A DNA stretch of 64,000 bases from Verrucomicrobiota bacterium. Its GTDB lineage: Bacteria > Verrucomicrobiota > Verrucomicrobiia > JABWAM01. Below the pieces are notes generated by a model. That model was not told where the DNA came from. It saw only the letters and a program-made list of their open reading frames with translations, and ran no database searches. The stretch's first letter is position 1; each line of letters begins with the position of its first letter. The stretch lies in the NCBI GenBank assembly GCA_023269615.1, contig JAHFSY010000004.1:1-64000 (forward strand), in the 5' to 3' direction. Below are positions 43,168-51,998 of the stretch, in pieces. The position numbers were made by a program, and so were the translations under genes.

Positions 43168-43944
43168 TCATTCAGCCCAGATTCCATAGCCGGGGGCATA
43201 ACTCCATTCCGTGGACGCGGGAGGATTGTACCATGCGCCCGACCTGAGAAATTCACCGTGTCCATCCACGAACACGAAATTCAAACCCCGGCCCCGGTGC
43301 CGTCCCACGACATAGTAGCCTCCGCCCGAATACGGGGGATTGCTGGACACGGTGATGTCAAAACTGCTGCCAACATTGGGATCCGGATAGTAACAGTCCG
43401 CGACAAGGAAGATGCGCGTCGGGTTTTTGACTTCATTGAATGAGTGGCAGGGGGGATAGGAGAGTCCCACACCCCCGGTGAACAAGCTGTTGACGCCGTA
43501 ACTGTAGCTGATATCGCCCTCTTTTTTGCCGGGGCACCCCTTGTTGCCGACACCGGCAACAAAATCACAATAGGAGTCCACCGCCGCGTCACGCAGATAA
43601 TTGGTGATGGAATACCCCCACCAGATGGGCACGGGGGTGTAGGCTCCCACCTGGGTGCCGTTGATCCAGCCGTTGTTCTCCGAGGCCATGATCTGCAGCG
43701 TCAGGCTGAGCTGCCGCTCATTGTGCATGCAGGCCACCTGGCGGGCGGAATCACGCGCATTTCTCAATGAGGGCAGCAACAGGGCCGCAAGGATCGAGAT
43801 GATGGCCACGACAACAAGAAGCTCGACGAGGGTGAACGACTGTGGAGAACGCCGGCCGGGCCGACGGGAGTCGTCTGGCCATGCAACGGATGCGACAGGC
43901 GGAACACCTGTTTTCCAATCTGGCACACCCGGGCCAGGGATCAT
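43168..43944 (-). CDS. Type II-like pseudopilin, copy 3
   Basis: A 258-aa protein from ATG 43944 (a GTG at 43962 is an alternative). A long 36-residue leader ends in SPQS, followed by [24 protein letters not shown]; Ser rather than Gly is at -1. Shared globular blocks are RQVACMHNERQ, NGWINGT, GCPGKKEG, CYYPDPN and [15 protein letters not shown]. The regulator gene (44049-45110) is directly upstream with the conserved motif in between, and the threonine synthase-like gene follows 36 bp after the stop. Confidence 0.88.
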   Translation of the reverse strand: MIPGPGVPDWKTGVPPVASVAWPDDSRRPGRRSPQSFTLVELLVVVAIISILAALLLPSLRNARDSARQVACMHNERQLSLTLQIMASENNGWINGTQVGAYTPVPIWWGYSITNYLRDAAVDSYCDFVAGVGNKGCPGKKEGDISYSYGVNSLFTGGVGLSYPPCHSFNEVKNPTRIFLVADCYYPDPNVGSSFDITVSSNPPYSGGGYYVVGRHRGRGLNFVFVDGHGEFLRSGAWYNPPASTEWSYAPGYGIWAE

Positions 43945-43990
43945 TGGCTTGAAAAACAACACACAAACACTTTAGCAGGCAGACTTGGTC

Positions 43991-44032
43991 CAACAAGATC
44001 GGGAATCTGGATTTTTTTTTAACCCACAGAAA
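43991..44032 (-). promoter_or_regulatory. Conserved upstream motif of pseudopilin copy 3
   Basis: On the minus strand: TTTCTGTGGG, a run of A, CCAGATTCCCGATCTTGTTG; 47 nt before ATG 43944. It is downstream of the regulator stop (44049), so wholly intergenic here. Confidence 0.6.
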
Positions 44033-44048
44033 TCTTCGCAAACTTTTT

Positions 44049-45110
44049 TCAGATGAACCCGCGTTGATGGCCGTCCCCGGCAATCATTTCGATGGGAATC
44101 ATCTTGCGAATGGGGGGAAGGGAGCCCTGTTCAAAATAGTGAATCACGGCCTGGCAGACGGCTTTCGCAAACTTTTTCACAGGATAGGGATAGTAGACCG
44201 GGAGCGGCACCACGCGTATGGCCTGCAGGGTGGTGCTCATCGCAACGACTTCGACACGTTCCGGCACATCCAACCCTCGCTTCATCAAGGCGGTCATCAA
44301 CAAACCGGCCTGGACCGGGTAGAGGGCGATCAATGCGTGGCGGCCCTTGATGGTCGCCGCGAAACGCTGTGCGGCCAGGTTTTGTTCGTGAAGCTCGCCG
44401 GGAATGCGGATGACGTCTCCCCGAACCGGCTGGAAAGATTCAGTGCAAATCCGCTGAAATTGTCCGGTCAGCAGCTGGCGGCTTCCTTCCCTGACAACCA
44501 GGCTGATCCTGGAAAAACCGCGCCGCGCCAGCATGTGGGTTGCGTGACGGATGGCCGGCAAAACATCCACTGAAATAAACGGGAGCTGGACTCCTGGGAA
44601 TGGCGGTCTGACAAGCAGGGCGCTCGCCTTGAAATTGGAGAACAAGCCTTGAAATTGATCCGGCAGGGCTCCAAGCAGAAACATTTCACCGGGGTGTTCC
44701 CCCCTCTGATGAATGGCGCGCAAGCGCGCCGCATCACATTTTTCAAAAACAAGACGGATTCCATGGGATTCCAATCCTTCGGAAATCGCCGCCTGCATTT
44801 CCACGAGGGCCGAAATATCCGGATAATCCCTTCCATAATAAACCCAGCGTACCATGCGCGATCGCGGTGAACCCGCAGCCGCGCCCGGTGTGTGTAAAAG
44901 CTCGATCCCCTTGCGAGGACGGACGCGCAACAACCCCTTGCGCTTCAGAATCTTGATCGCCGTCTTCAACGTGTTGCGGCCAACGCCAAGCTGCGAACTC
45001 CAGTCGCGTGTGTTCGGGATCGGGCGGAGGATCTCCCCGCGCGACATGCAGCCCTGAAGATGATCCGCCAATTGTTCGGCTTTCGAACAGTTGAAATTTG
45101 CCTTTTCCAT
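44049..45110 (-). CDS. GntR/LacI-hybrid transcriptional regulator, paralogue 2
   Basis: A 353-aa regulator very similar to the one at 23611-24690 over its whole length: N-terminal winged helix (SKAEQLADHLQGCMSRGEILRPIPNTRDWSSQLGVGRNTLKTAIKILKRKGLLRVRPRKGIEL) and LacI-like sensor (SRISLVVREG, HALIALYPVQAGLLMTALMKRGLDVPERVEVVAMSTT). The start codon is 4 bp downstream of the spermidine-synthase-fusion stop, so it may be translated from the same transcript. Directly upstream of pseudopilin copy 3, as for paralogue 1 and copy 1. Confidence 0.9.
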   Translation of the reverse strand: MEKANFNCSKAEQLADHLQGCMSRGEILRPIPNTRDWSSQLGVGRNTLKTAIKILKRKGLLRVRPRKGIELLHTPGAAAGSPRSRMVRWVYYGRDYPDISALVEMQAAISEGLESHGIRLVFEKCDAARLRAIHQRGEHPGEMFLLGALPDQFQGLFSNFKASALLVRPPFPGVQLPFISVDVLPAIRHATHMLARRGFSRISLVVREGSRQLLTGQFQRICTESFQPVRGDVIRIPGELHEQNLAAQRFAATIKGRHALIALYPVQAGLLMTALMKRGLDVPERVEVVAMSTTLQAIRVVPLPVYYPYPVKKFAKAVCQAVIHYFEQGSLPPIRKMIPIEMIAGDGHQRGFI

Positions 45111-45113
45111 TTT

Positions 45114-47294
45114 TTAATCCCAGTGCAGAAAGCCGTGTTTGCGGAGGAGGAAATACTCGTTGATCGGATGGTCGTCGTCGAGGGCCGGAACCTTGGGCGC
45201 TGTCGCGATGAGTTCCCGGATACTGCCGGGGTAGGGGATGGTCGTCTCAAAAATCGCGGCCGGGTTGTGACCGCTCCATTCGCCGGCATCGGCGGCCGCC
45301 CGGGCCGGCATGCGGGCGATCAATGACCGCAGCTCGGGCTGTTCCAACGGCTGGAGCGAAGCCAGGAGCTGGTGGCCGTACTTTCCGTAGGAGGAATAAA
45401 CCTGCACATGCGGAAAGACCGAGGAAATGGACTTTGCAATCGCCGCCTCGATCGCCGGATCGTTTTCATTGGTGGGAATGCGGTGGCAGAGAATGCCGTT
45501 GGGTGTCAGGTGCTGGCGGACAATCTCAAAGAACTGGCGCGAATGAAGGAGGCTCGTGCCGACGGATTCAACGGGCGGCGAGGGATCCACCATGATCAGG
45601 TCGAAACGGTCCTGCGTTCGCTCGAGAAACCGGCGCCCGTCATCCACGACCAGGTGGCAGTTCGGCAAACGGGCAAGGCGGTCGGCGTCGGCATGAAAAT
45701 AATTGAACACATCATAGACGCCGGGAACCAGCTCAACGGCGGTGACATCGGCGCCCCATGTTTCCGCAGAACGAAAAGCGGTGCCCATGCCAAAGCAGAG
45801 AACAAGGACCTTGCGCGGTTTTTCCCTTGCCATCGCCATCGGCAGATGAGCCATGGTTTTGCAGATGTCGGAGAGCGCTGTCATGGAGCAACCGTTGACA
45901 TAAAGTTTCTTTTTCATGCCCTCCCCAAGAGCGACGGTGGTTGCCGCATGATCGCGGACCGTGCGCGCCTCCGGATGTTCAAGCTCGAAAATATCGTAGC
46001 GCGTCCTTGCAAAGAGGAGGATCAACACGATGATTGGCATCACTGCAACCACTGTTGCGACACGAAACTGTGCGTGCAGGATGGGAATGGCCGCGGCAAC
46101 CAGGACCAGGGCGAGCGCCAGTCCGGCCCAGCGTTCCCCCATCCACGGAATCATGACGAATCCACCCAACAGCGGCCCGAGGATGCAGCCCACGGTGTTG
46201 AGAAAGTAACAGAAGCCGGCGCGCCGCGGTTCGCCTCCCGAGCAGCGGTCAACAAGCTGCGGGGTGATCATTCCCATGAGAACGCATGCCGGGACAATTC
46301 CGACGAGGCGAAACATGTCGCTGCCAAAATGAATGCGAGGATCCACAAAGAGGTAGGAACCGGCACAGGCCAGGCTGAACAAGGGCCACGTCACGTGCAG
46401 GGGAAATGAAAAAAACCGCGAGGAAGCAATGCGGTACGCGAGGGAGCCGAGATAATTGGACGCGAGATAGATTCCCAGGATCCCCGCAAACGTATAAACG
46501 TAGCTGTTGAGAAAGGGAGTGTAGAGACGGATCCAGAGGACTTCGATGACCAGGCTCGAGAGCCCCATCAGGAAAAGAAGAGCCAGCGGCCATCTCGACC
46601 GATCGGCTTCCTCGCCGACGATGGATATCGCTTTTCCCAACGGTTGATTCTCACGGCCGTCCCCAGTTGCGCGGCGCAAAAAGCAACCGATGGCGACCAG
46701 GGCGATCAGCAGGTTGAGACTGAATGCCACCCAGAGCGTGTCGGCAAAACCGATGATCTCGATGAGGAGAAACGCAGGAATGATTGTTCCGAGCGTGGCC
46801 CCCACGACATTGGCGGTGTAAAGAAAGCTGAAATTCCGCCCGCTTGGCGGAAGCCTGTCGCGCATCACCGCCATCGCCAGCGGAAATGTGCCGCCCATGC
46901 AAAAGGTCCATGGCAGAAGCGCCGCCGCGATGAGCACGCCGCTGGCCACCGTGAACCCGGGCGATCCCCACGCGGCGTTGCGGTGCAGCAAAAGATTGCG
47001 TCCAAACGTCAGCATCACGGGAACCGTCACCGCACCAATTCCGATCATCAACTCGCAAACAGCATACAAGACCAGCGGCGAACGCCATGAATCCTGGCGT
47101 CGGACCGCAACGATCCTGCCCAACGTCAGCGAACCCGCGGCCAGCCCCAGCATGAAAACCGAGAGAATGATCGAGACGGTGGCGGAGTTCGCCCCGAAGT
47201 GGGCCATGGCATGACGCGACCAGACGACTTCATCCAGAAGACTTGCGAATCCCGAAAGGAGGAAAAAGATGAAGAACAGAACGCGGATGTTCAT
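45114..47294 (-). CDS. Membrane protein fused to spermidine synthase-like domain
   Basis: A 726-aa protein. The N-terminal half (about 1-440) has a dozen hydrophobic segments of MFS-like layout (IRVLFFIFFLLSGFASLLDEVVWSRHAMAHFG, STVSIILSVFMLGLAAGSLTLGRI). The C-terminal part is a spermidine/spermine synthase-type Rossmann fold: KVLVLCFGMGTAFRSAETWGADVTAVELVPGVYDVF, DRFDLIMVDPSPPVESVGTSLLHSRQFFEIVRQHL. Such fusions are widespread and of unclear substrate; an aminopropyl transfer or decarboxylated-SAM reaction at the membrane is likely. It is the first gene of the minus run containing the second regulator and pseudopilin. Confidence 0.85.
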   Translation of the reverse strand: MNIRVLFFIFFLLSGFASLLDEVVWSRHAMAHFGANSATVSIILSVFMLGLAAGSLTLGRIVAVRRQDSWRSPLVLYAVCELMIGIGAVTVPVMLTFGRNLLLHRNAAWGSPGFTVASGVLIAAALLPWTFCMGGTFPLAMAVMRDRLPPSGRNFSFLYTANVVGATLGTIIPAFLLIEIIGFADTLWVAFSLNLLIALVAIGCFLRRATGDGRENQPLGKAISIVGEEADRSRWPLALLFLMGLSSLVIEVLWIRLYTPFLNSYVYTFAGILGIYLASNYLGSLAYRIASSRFFSFPLHVTWPLFSLACAGSYLFVDPRIHFGSDMFRLVGIVPACVLMGMITPQLVDRCSGGEPRRAGFCYFLNTVGCILGPLLGGFVMIPWMGERWAGLALALVLVAAAIPILHAQFRVATVVAVMPIIVLILLFARTRYDIFELEHPEARTVRDHAATTVALGEGMKKKLYVNGCSMTALSDICKTMAHLPMAMAREKPRKVLVLCFGMGTAFRSAETWGADVTAVELVPGVYDVFNYFHADADRLARLPNCHLVVDDGRRFLERTQDRFDLIMVDPSPPVESVGTSLLHSRQFFEIVRQHLTPNGILCHRIPTNENDPAIEAAIAKSISSVFPHVQVYSSYGKYGHQLLASLQPLEQPELRSLIARMPARAAADAGEWSGHNPAAIFETTIPYPGSIRELIATAPKVPALDDDHPINEYFLLRKHGFLHWD

Positions 47295-47593
47295 GGAGCG
47301 TAGCGGACACGGTTATCCCAACAACGGGGAATGTACAGCCGGGAATAAAGTGGGTCTCAGGATAACGGAGGGACACGCTCCGTCGTGTCCGCTGCTGGAT
47401 GGGTCCGCAACCGCTGAAACGGGCCTGAACTGGGACCGCATGCTTTCGTCGCTCCCGAAAAACATCATGGCTTGAAAATTCATCCGTGACGCCATGGACA
47501 CGACGGCCCGCGCTACGCCGTAGGCTTTCCGACTACGCCAGAGCGCTTCGTCGCGACGGCGAGCGGCGAGGCGAGAGCGTGTCCTTCCGTATA
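47295..47593. repeat. Intergenic gap dominated by MITE-like family B copy 1 (element 47363-47592)
   Basis: The element starts AACGGAGGGACACGCTCCG near 47364 and ends GTCCTTCCGTA at 47591. The inner part CACGACGGCCCGCGCTACG ... GAGAGCGTGTCC also occurs at 61768-61860. The right end directly abuts the aminotransferase stop at 47594. The remaining 60 bp next to the fusion gene holds nothing I can identify. Confidence 0.8.
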
Positions 47594-48751
47594 TCAGCCG
47601 CTGCCGATCACTTCCATTGCGCGTTCCAGTTCCGCCCGCGTGTTGTAAAAATGAGGTGACAGACGAATCCATCGCCGGTCATCACGCGTGTAACGCAGCG
47701 AGGCAATGATGCCGTCCTTGGTGAGTTTGCGGTGCAATGCCTCCACGTCCATGCCTTCGCGACGGAAGGTCGTGATGCCGCTCACCGCCTCGTCGGACAA
47801 TCCCGCCAGCGTGAAGCCGCGCTTTCGCAATCCCTCGCGCAAAAAACAGGTGTGTTCCCGCACGGCCGCCTCCACCGCCCCGACACCACATTCGAGAAGC
47901 ATCGTGAGCGCGGCATGCAGCGCCACCAATCCAAGAAAATTCGGCGACCCCGCCTCGTATCGCCCCGCGTGATGCGGAAACCCGAGGTGCTCCGGCGTGA
48001 TATAGCCGGGGCAGACCACGTTGTTCGATCCCAGAAGTTCCGGGCGCAGCTTCTCCTGTGTCTCGTTTCGCACAAACAAAATCCCCGCCGCGCACGGGCC
48101 CAGCATCCACTTGTGCGAATCCGCCGCAAGAAAATCCACGTGCTTCACCGGCGTCCGCATCGCCCCCACCGTCTGGATCCCGTCCACGCAGAAAAGCGCC
48201 CCGCGCGAACGGACCATCTCGCCGATGGCGTTCACATCCAGGAGATGGCCGCTGATGAAATGCGCCGAGGCCAGTGACACGAGCCGCGTGCGGCCGTCCA
48301 GGAGCGGGGCCACGTCATCCACCGTGATCGCGCCGAGATGTTTTGGCATGACGCGCCGCAGCTCCACGCCCTTCCTTCGTCCCAGCGCCATCCAGGAAAC
48401 GGCATTGGAGGGATAATCATCACCGTAAAAAACCACGTTGTCGCCCTTCTGCCAGTCGAGTCCAAGCGCAACCATCGAAAGCGCCACGGAGGTCGGGCCG
48501 ACCAGCGCGATCTCCTCGGGAATGCACCCGAGCCATTGTGCGGCAAGTTTGCGTGTCGCGAGAATAATCCCTTTCGGAAGAACCGCCTCCTGGTCGCCCT
48601 TCATGCATTCCGAGACATAATGGACCGTGGCCGCCGCCACGCGACGAGGGATGGGACATACGCCCGCATGCGCGAGAAAAATGGATTCGCCGCAAACCGG
48701 AAATTCACGCCGTCGCGCCGCTTCATCACGCTGTATTTCCAAGGGTGTCAC
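47594..48751 (-). CDS. Class V aminotransferase / cysteine desulfurase-like PLP enzyme
   Basis: A 385-aa protein from GTG 48751; the frame extends 79 codons upstream but there it runs through palindromic repeat DNA. PLP features: AHAGVCPIPRRVAAA, PTSVALSMVALGLDWQKGDNVVF, VDGIQTVGAMR (Asp190) and DSHKWMLGP (Lys214 as Schiff-base lysine). The fold type I pattern fits isopenicillin-N epimerase/cysteine desulfurase-like enzymes; the substrate is unknown. It is divergent from the GT2 gene at 49089. Confidence 0.83.
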   Translation of the reverse strand: MTPLEIQRDEAARRREFPVCGESIFLAHAGVCPIPRRVAAATVHYVSECMKGDQEAVLPKGIILATRKLAAQWLGCIPEEIALVGPTSVALSMVALGLDWQKGDNVVFYGDDYPSNAVSWMALGRRKGVELRRVMPKHLGAITVDDVAPLLDGRTRLVSLASAHFISGHLLDVNAIGEMVRSRGALFCVDGIQTVGAMRTPVKHVDFLAADSHKWMLGPCAAGILFVRNETQEKLRPELLGSNNVVCPGYITPEHLGFPHHAGRYEAGSPNFLGLVALHAALTMLLECGVGAVEAAVREHTCFLREGLRKRGFTLAGLSDEAVSGITTFRREGMDVEALHRKLTKDGIIASLRYTRDDRRWIRLSPHFYNTRAELERAMEVIGSG

Positions 48752-49088
48752 CCCGCCCTTTTCCCAAAGCGACAGCCTGACATCAATCCTGATCGGAACG
48801 GAAGCGGAAGAGGTTCTCGCAAAGACGCAAAGGCGCAAAGTTTTGAAGCCCCGACTGGCCCCTGATCCCAACCGCGCCATCCTGGTTGAAAACGCGGTTT
48901 TCAACCAGGATGGCGCGCTTTCATGCCATTCAGAAATCTGCTTAAGGATCAACCGAATCGCACCATATGCTGCGGCACGCCGCAGCATATGGCGCGATTC
49001 TTTTCAGACCTTTGCGCCTTTGCGTCTTTGCGAGAGACTCTTCTGCTTCCTCTTTGAATTTTCCGGCTCCTCCAGATACGCTCTCCGC
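48752..49088. repeat. Nested palindromic intergenic region
   Basis: Outer 26-bp perfect inverted repeat (48815-48840 with 49010-49035; left arm starts TCTCGCAAAGACGC). Inside it are two perfect hairpins: 48874-48916 (20-bp arms, GCG loop) and 48963-48992 (14-bp arms with a 2-bp loop, extendable to 48955-49000 with one mismatch). The region separates two divergent genes. The CGCAAAGGCGCAAAG motif recurs at 56075-56092. Confidence 0.9.
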
Positions 49089-50033
49089 GTGACCAGCATC
49101 ATCATTCCGCTGAAACATGACCAGGGCTACTTGAAGCCCTGCATTGAGGCGTGCGTGACTTACGCGGGCTCCAACACGGAGATCATCGTGCTCCCCGATG
49201 ACCCTCTTCCGTGGAATGATCCGCGCATCATTGTCGAAGCCACGGGCCCAGTTTCACCCGCACGCAAGCGCAACCGCGGCGCGCAAATCGGCAAGGGCGA
49301 TATCCTCGTGTTTATTGACGATGACACGCGTCCACGTTTCGGATGGCTGGAGGCCGCACTCGCCCATTTCAAGGATCCCCGCATCGGTGCCGTCGGCGGG
49401 CCTTCCATCACGCCCGCAAGCGATCCCTTCATGGCGCAGGTTAGCGGGGTAGCGTACGAGTCATGGATGATGTCCGGCAGCGAACGTTATCGCTATCGCC
49501 CCGAGGCGGAGCGCGACGTGGATGATTTCCCGAGCTGCAACCTCATCGTGCGGCGTTGTGTGTTCGACACCGTGGGCGGGTTCGGCACGGATTTCTGGCC
49601 GGGTGAAGATACGGAATTCTGTCTCGCGGTGGTCAAAAAGGGATTCCGCATCCGCTACGAACCCAGGGCAGTCATCGAGCATCATCGCCGTCCCACGCTC
49701 GCGAAACATCTGCGCCAGCTCGCCAACTACGGATTGCACCGCGGCTATTTCGTGAAAAAATTTCCCGAGACCTCCCGCCGTCCCGCCTACTTCGCGCCCT
49801 CAGCGATGGTCATCGTCGGAACCGCCCTGGCCTTTGGCACGCTGATGGGCAGCCTCGAATGCCGATGGCTCCTTGGTTTTCTCGCAACGGTTTATGCAGT
49901 TCTCACCCTGATTAGCCTGCCTAAACACCGCCTCGTGGGAACCGCGATTGTCTTCCTTTCCCACCTGACCTATGGTACATTCTTCGTGATGGGCCTGCTT
50001 GCCCAGAAGCTCCCGGAGGAAAAAATCCAGTAA
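49089..50033 (+). CDS. GT2-family glycosyltransferase, membrane-anchored
   Basis: A 314-aa protein from GTG 49089; upstream frame is repeat DNA. It begins TSIIIPLKHDQGYLKPCIEACVTYAG and has the nucleotide-sugar/metal DDD (77-79, VFIDDDTRP), ARKRNRGAQIGKGDILVF, and GGFGTDFWPGEDTEFCLAVVKKGFRIRYEPRAVIEHHRR with an ED motif of catalytic acids. Two C-terminal hydrophobic segments (SAMVIVGTALAFGTLMGSL, AIVFLSHLTYGTFFVMGLL) suggest a membrane anchor. Probably builds a surface glycan with the downstream rSAM and GT2 genes. Confidence 0.88.
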   Translation: MTSIIIPLKHDQGYLKPCIEACVTYAGSNTEIIVLPDDPLPWNDPRIIVEATGPVSPARKRNRGAQIGKGDILVFIDDDTRPRFGWLEAALAHFKDPRIGAVGGPSITPASDPFMAQVSGVAYESWMMSGSERYRYRPEAERDVDDFPSCNLIVRRCVFDTVGGFGTDFWPGEDTEFCLAVVKKGFRIRYEPRAVIEHHRRPTLAKHLRQLANYGLHRGYFVKKFPETSRRPAYFAPSAMVIVGTALAFGTLMGSLECRWLLGFLATVYAVLTLISLPKHRLVGTAIVFLSHLTYGTFFVMGLLAQKLPEEKIQ

Positions 50034-50082
50034 ATCATGTCAATCCTGTCAAAAAATCCGGATGGCTGCGGCTTGCTTTCGG

Positions 50083-50175
50083 CTATCAGCTTTCAGCCAT
50101 CAGCTTTCAGCAGTCTGAACTCCAGACTCAGGACTCAAAACATTCCGCGCTCCGCGTTCCGCGCTCCGCGTTTCT
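50083..50175. repeat. Short tandem-like intergenic repeats
   Basis: Tandem TATCAGCTTTCAGCC / ATCAGCTTTCAGC, then TCCAGACTCAGGACTC, then TTCCGCGCTCCGCG written twice. No gene; 146 bp before the rSAM start codon. Low-complexity repeats of this look are typical of intergenic REP-like DNA. Confidence 0.6.
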
Positions 50176-50179
50176 TCCC

Positions 50180-51814
50180 ATGTCTCTAAAAGTCATGATC
50201 GCGTATCCGCCCCTTCCCGACAAACGGGGTGTGCCGCTCATTTCCCAGAACCGCCAGTTCCAGTGGTTCAACAAACCGACGTTCATCTACCCCTGCGTCC
50301 CCGCCTACGCCGCCACGCTCCTCAAACAATCCGGCCACGAAGTCTTCTGGGAGGATGGCGTCGCGCAGCAGGACACGGTGGAGGACTTCGACCGCCGCTT
50401 TGCCGAGATCGCCCCCGACGTGATCGCCATCGAGGTAAAGACCCCGATCGTAAAACGTTATTGGAAGTACATCGACAAACTCAAGGCGCAGTATCCGAAG
50501 ACCAAGTACGTGTTGATGGGCGACCACATCACGGGGATGCCCGAGGAATCGCTTCGCAACTGCACCGTGGATTATTGCATCACGGGCGGTGATTTCGATT
50601 TCGCGCTGCTCAACCTCTGCGCGCACATCGAGCATGGAGTGGAACTCGAGCGCGGCGTCTGGTTCTGGCGCGATGGAAAGCGCGATGACACCGACAAGCC
50701 GATCTCCACCGGCCCCTTCGAGCTGAAGCACGGGCTCGACAAGCTGCCGATGATTGATCGCGAGCTCACCAAGTGGAAGCTCTACTCGCGCGAAAACGGA
50801 AATTTCAAACATCTCCCCGGCACGTACACGATGGTCGGACGCGACTGCTGGTGGGGACGCTGCACGTTCTGCTCCTGGACCACCACCTTCACCAACTTCC
50901 GTTGCCGCACCGCGCAGCAGCATGCCGACGAGATCGGCCATCTCATTGATCTGGGTGTGAAGGAAGTCTTCGACGACACCGGCACATTTCCCGCGGGCGG
51001 ATGGCTCACGGAATTCTGCACCGAGGTGATCAAGCGTGGTTACCACGAAAAGATCACGCTCGGTTGCAACATGATCCCGGGCGTCCTCTCCCAGGAGGAT
51101 TACGACCTGATGGGCAAGGCAAACTTCCGTTTCATCCTTTACGGTCTCGAATCCGCCAACCAGTCCACGCTCGACCGACTGCACAAACTGGGCGAAGCCG
51201 GGAAGCTGGAAGAATCCATGCGCATGGCGAAACAAGCCGGCCTCATGCCCCATGTCACCTGCATGGTCGGTTATCCTTGGGAGAGCAAGGAAGACGCCCA
51301 GCGCACCATTGACCGCACGCGCAGTCTCTTCGACAAGGGTTACATTGACACGCTGCAAGCGACGATCTGCATGCCCTACCCCGGCACCCCGCTCTTCAAG
51401 GAGTGCAAGGAAAAGGGTTGGTTACGAACCGAGGATTGGGACGACTACGGAATGCGCGATCCAATCATGAAGTGTCCCATCCCCGACGACGAGCTGCTGG
51501 AGATGACGCGCGGCATTTACAACAGCTTTCTAACTCCAAGATTCATCTGGAACCAGATCATCTCCGTCCGCAAATGGGACGACGTGCGATATCTCGTGCG
51601 AGGCGGCATGCGCCTGCTGGGTCATCTCGCTGATTTCAATTTCTTTGGCATGGGTCAAAAACAAACCAAAGACATGCGCATGGAGATCAAGGGCAAGGAG
51701 GGACTGGACGAGCCTGTGAGCGACAACCCCGCTCCCGAGCCCAGAGGCCGCGTCGCCCGTCCGCTTCCCAAGTCAGTCCGAGACCGTGGCGAACAGCCCG
51801 TCGAGAAAGTTTGA
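50180..51814 (+). CDS. B12-binding radical SAM enzyme, CX4CX2C type
   Basis: A 544-aa protein. The N-terminal 180 residues form a B12-like Rossmann domain (KVMIAYPPLPDKRGVPLIS, IAPDVIAIEVKTPIVKRY, KTKYVLMGDHITGMPEE). The radical SAM cluster is at residues 223-231: C-WWGR-C-TF-C, i.e. CX4CX2C. Then GVKEVFDDTGTF, RFILYGLESANQST and HVTCMVGYPWESKEDAQRT follow the usual rSAM barrel. The C-terminal 80 residues end in a Pro/Arg-rich tail. Likely a methylase or C-C bond-forming enzyme using cobalamin; a second, more canonical family member is encoded at 57409. Confidence 0.9.
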   Translation: MSLKVMIAYPPLPDKRGVPLISQNRQFQWFNKPTFIYPCVPAYAATLLKQSGHEVFWEDGVAQQDTVEDFDRRFAEIAPDVIAIEVKTPIVKRYWKYIDKLKAQYPKTKYVLMGDHITGMPEESLRNCTVDYCITGGDFDFALLNLCAHIEHGVELERGVWFWRDGKRDDTDKPISTGPFELKHGLDKLPMIDRELTKWKLYSRENGNFKHLPGTYTMVGRDCWWGRCTFCSWTTTFTNFRCRTAQQHADEIGHLIDLGVKEVFDDTGTFPAGGWLTEFCTEVIKRGYHEKITLGCNMIPGVLSQEDYDLMGKANFRFILYGLESANQSTLDRLHKLGEAGKLEESMRMAKQAGLMPHVTCMVGYPWESKEDAQRTIDRTRSLFDKGYIDTLQATICMPYPGTPLFKECKEKGWLRTEDWDDYGMRDPIMKCPIPDDELLEMTRGIYNSFLTPRFIWNQIISVRKWDDVRYLVRGGMRLLGHLADFNFFGMGQKQTKDMRMEIKGKEGLDEPVSDNPAPEPRGRVARPLPKSVRDRGEQPVEKV

Positions 51815-51998
51815 AGCCGCAGCGAGGGGTCGGTTTTTAACCGTCAGCATTCAGCCATCCATTTTCCGCCTGACCCCTGTATGTTTTTTTCCATTGTTGG
51901 ACGTTGGAAGTAAATTTTGGCTTGCACGTGTTTTTGAGCCGGTTCCTTTTTCACTATTCGGTTGACGCTGCCCAGTCCGGTGGACACGGTTTCGGCCT

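Noticed and set aside
48752-48988. 79-residue N-terminal extension of the PLP aminotransferase
   Set aside because: The extension is encoded by palindromic repeat DNA and has no similarity to the family; GTG at 48751 is a better start.
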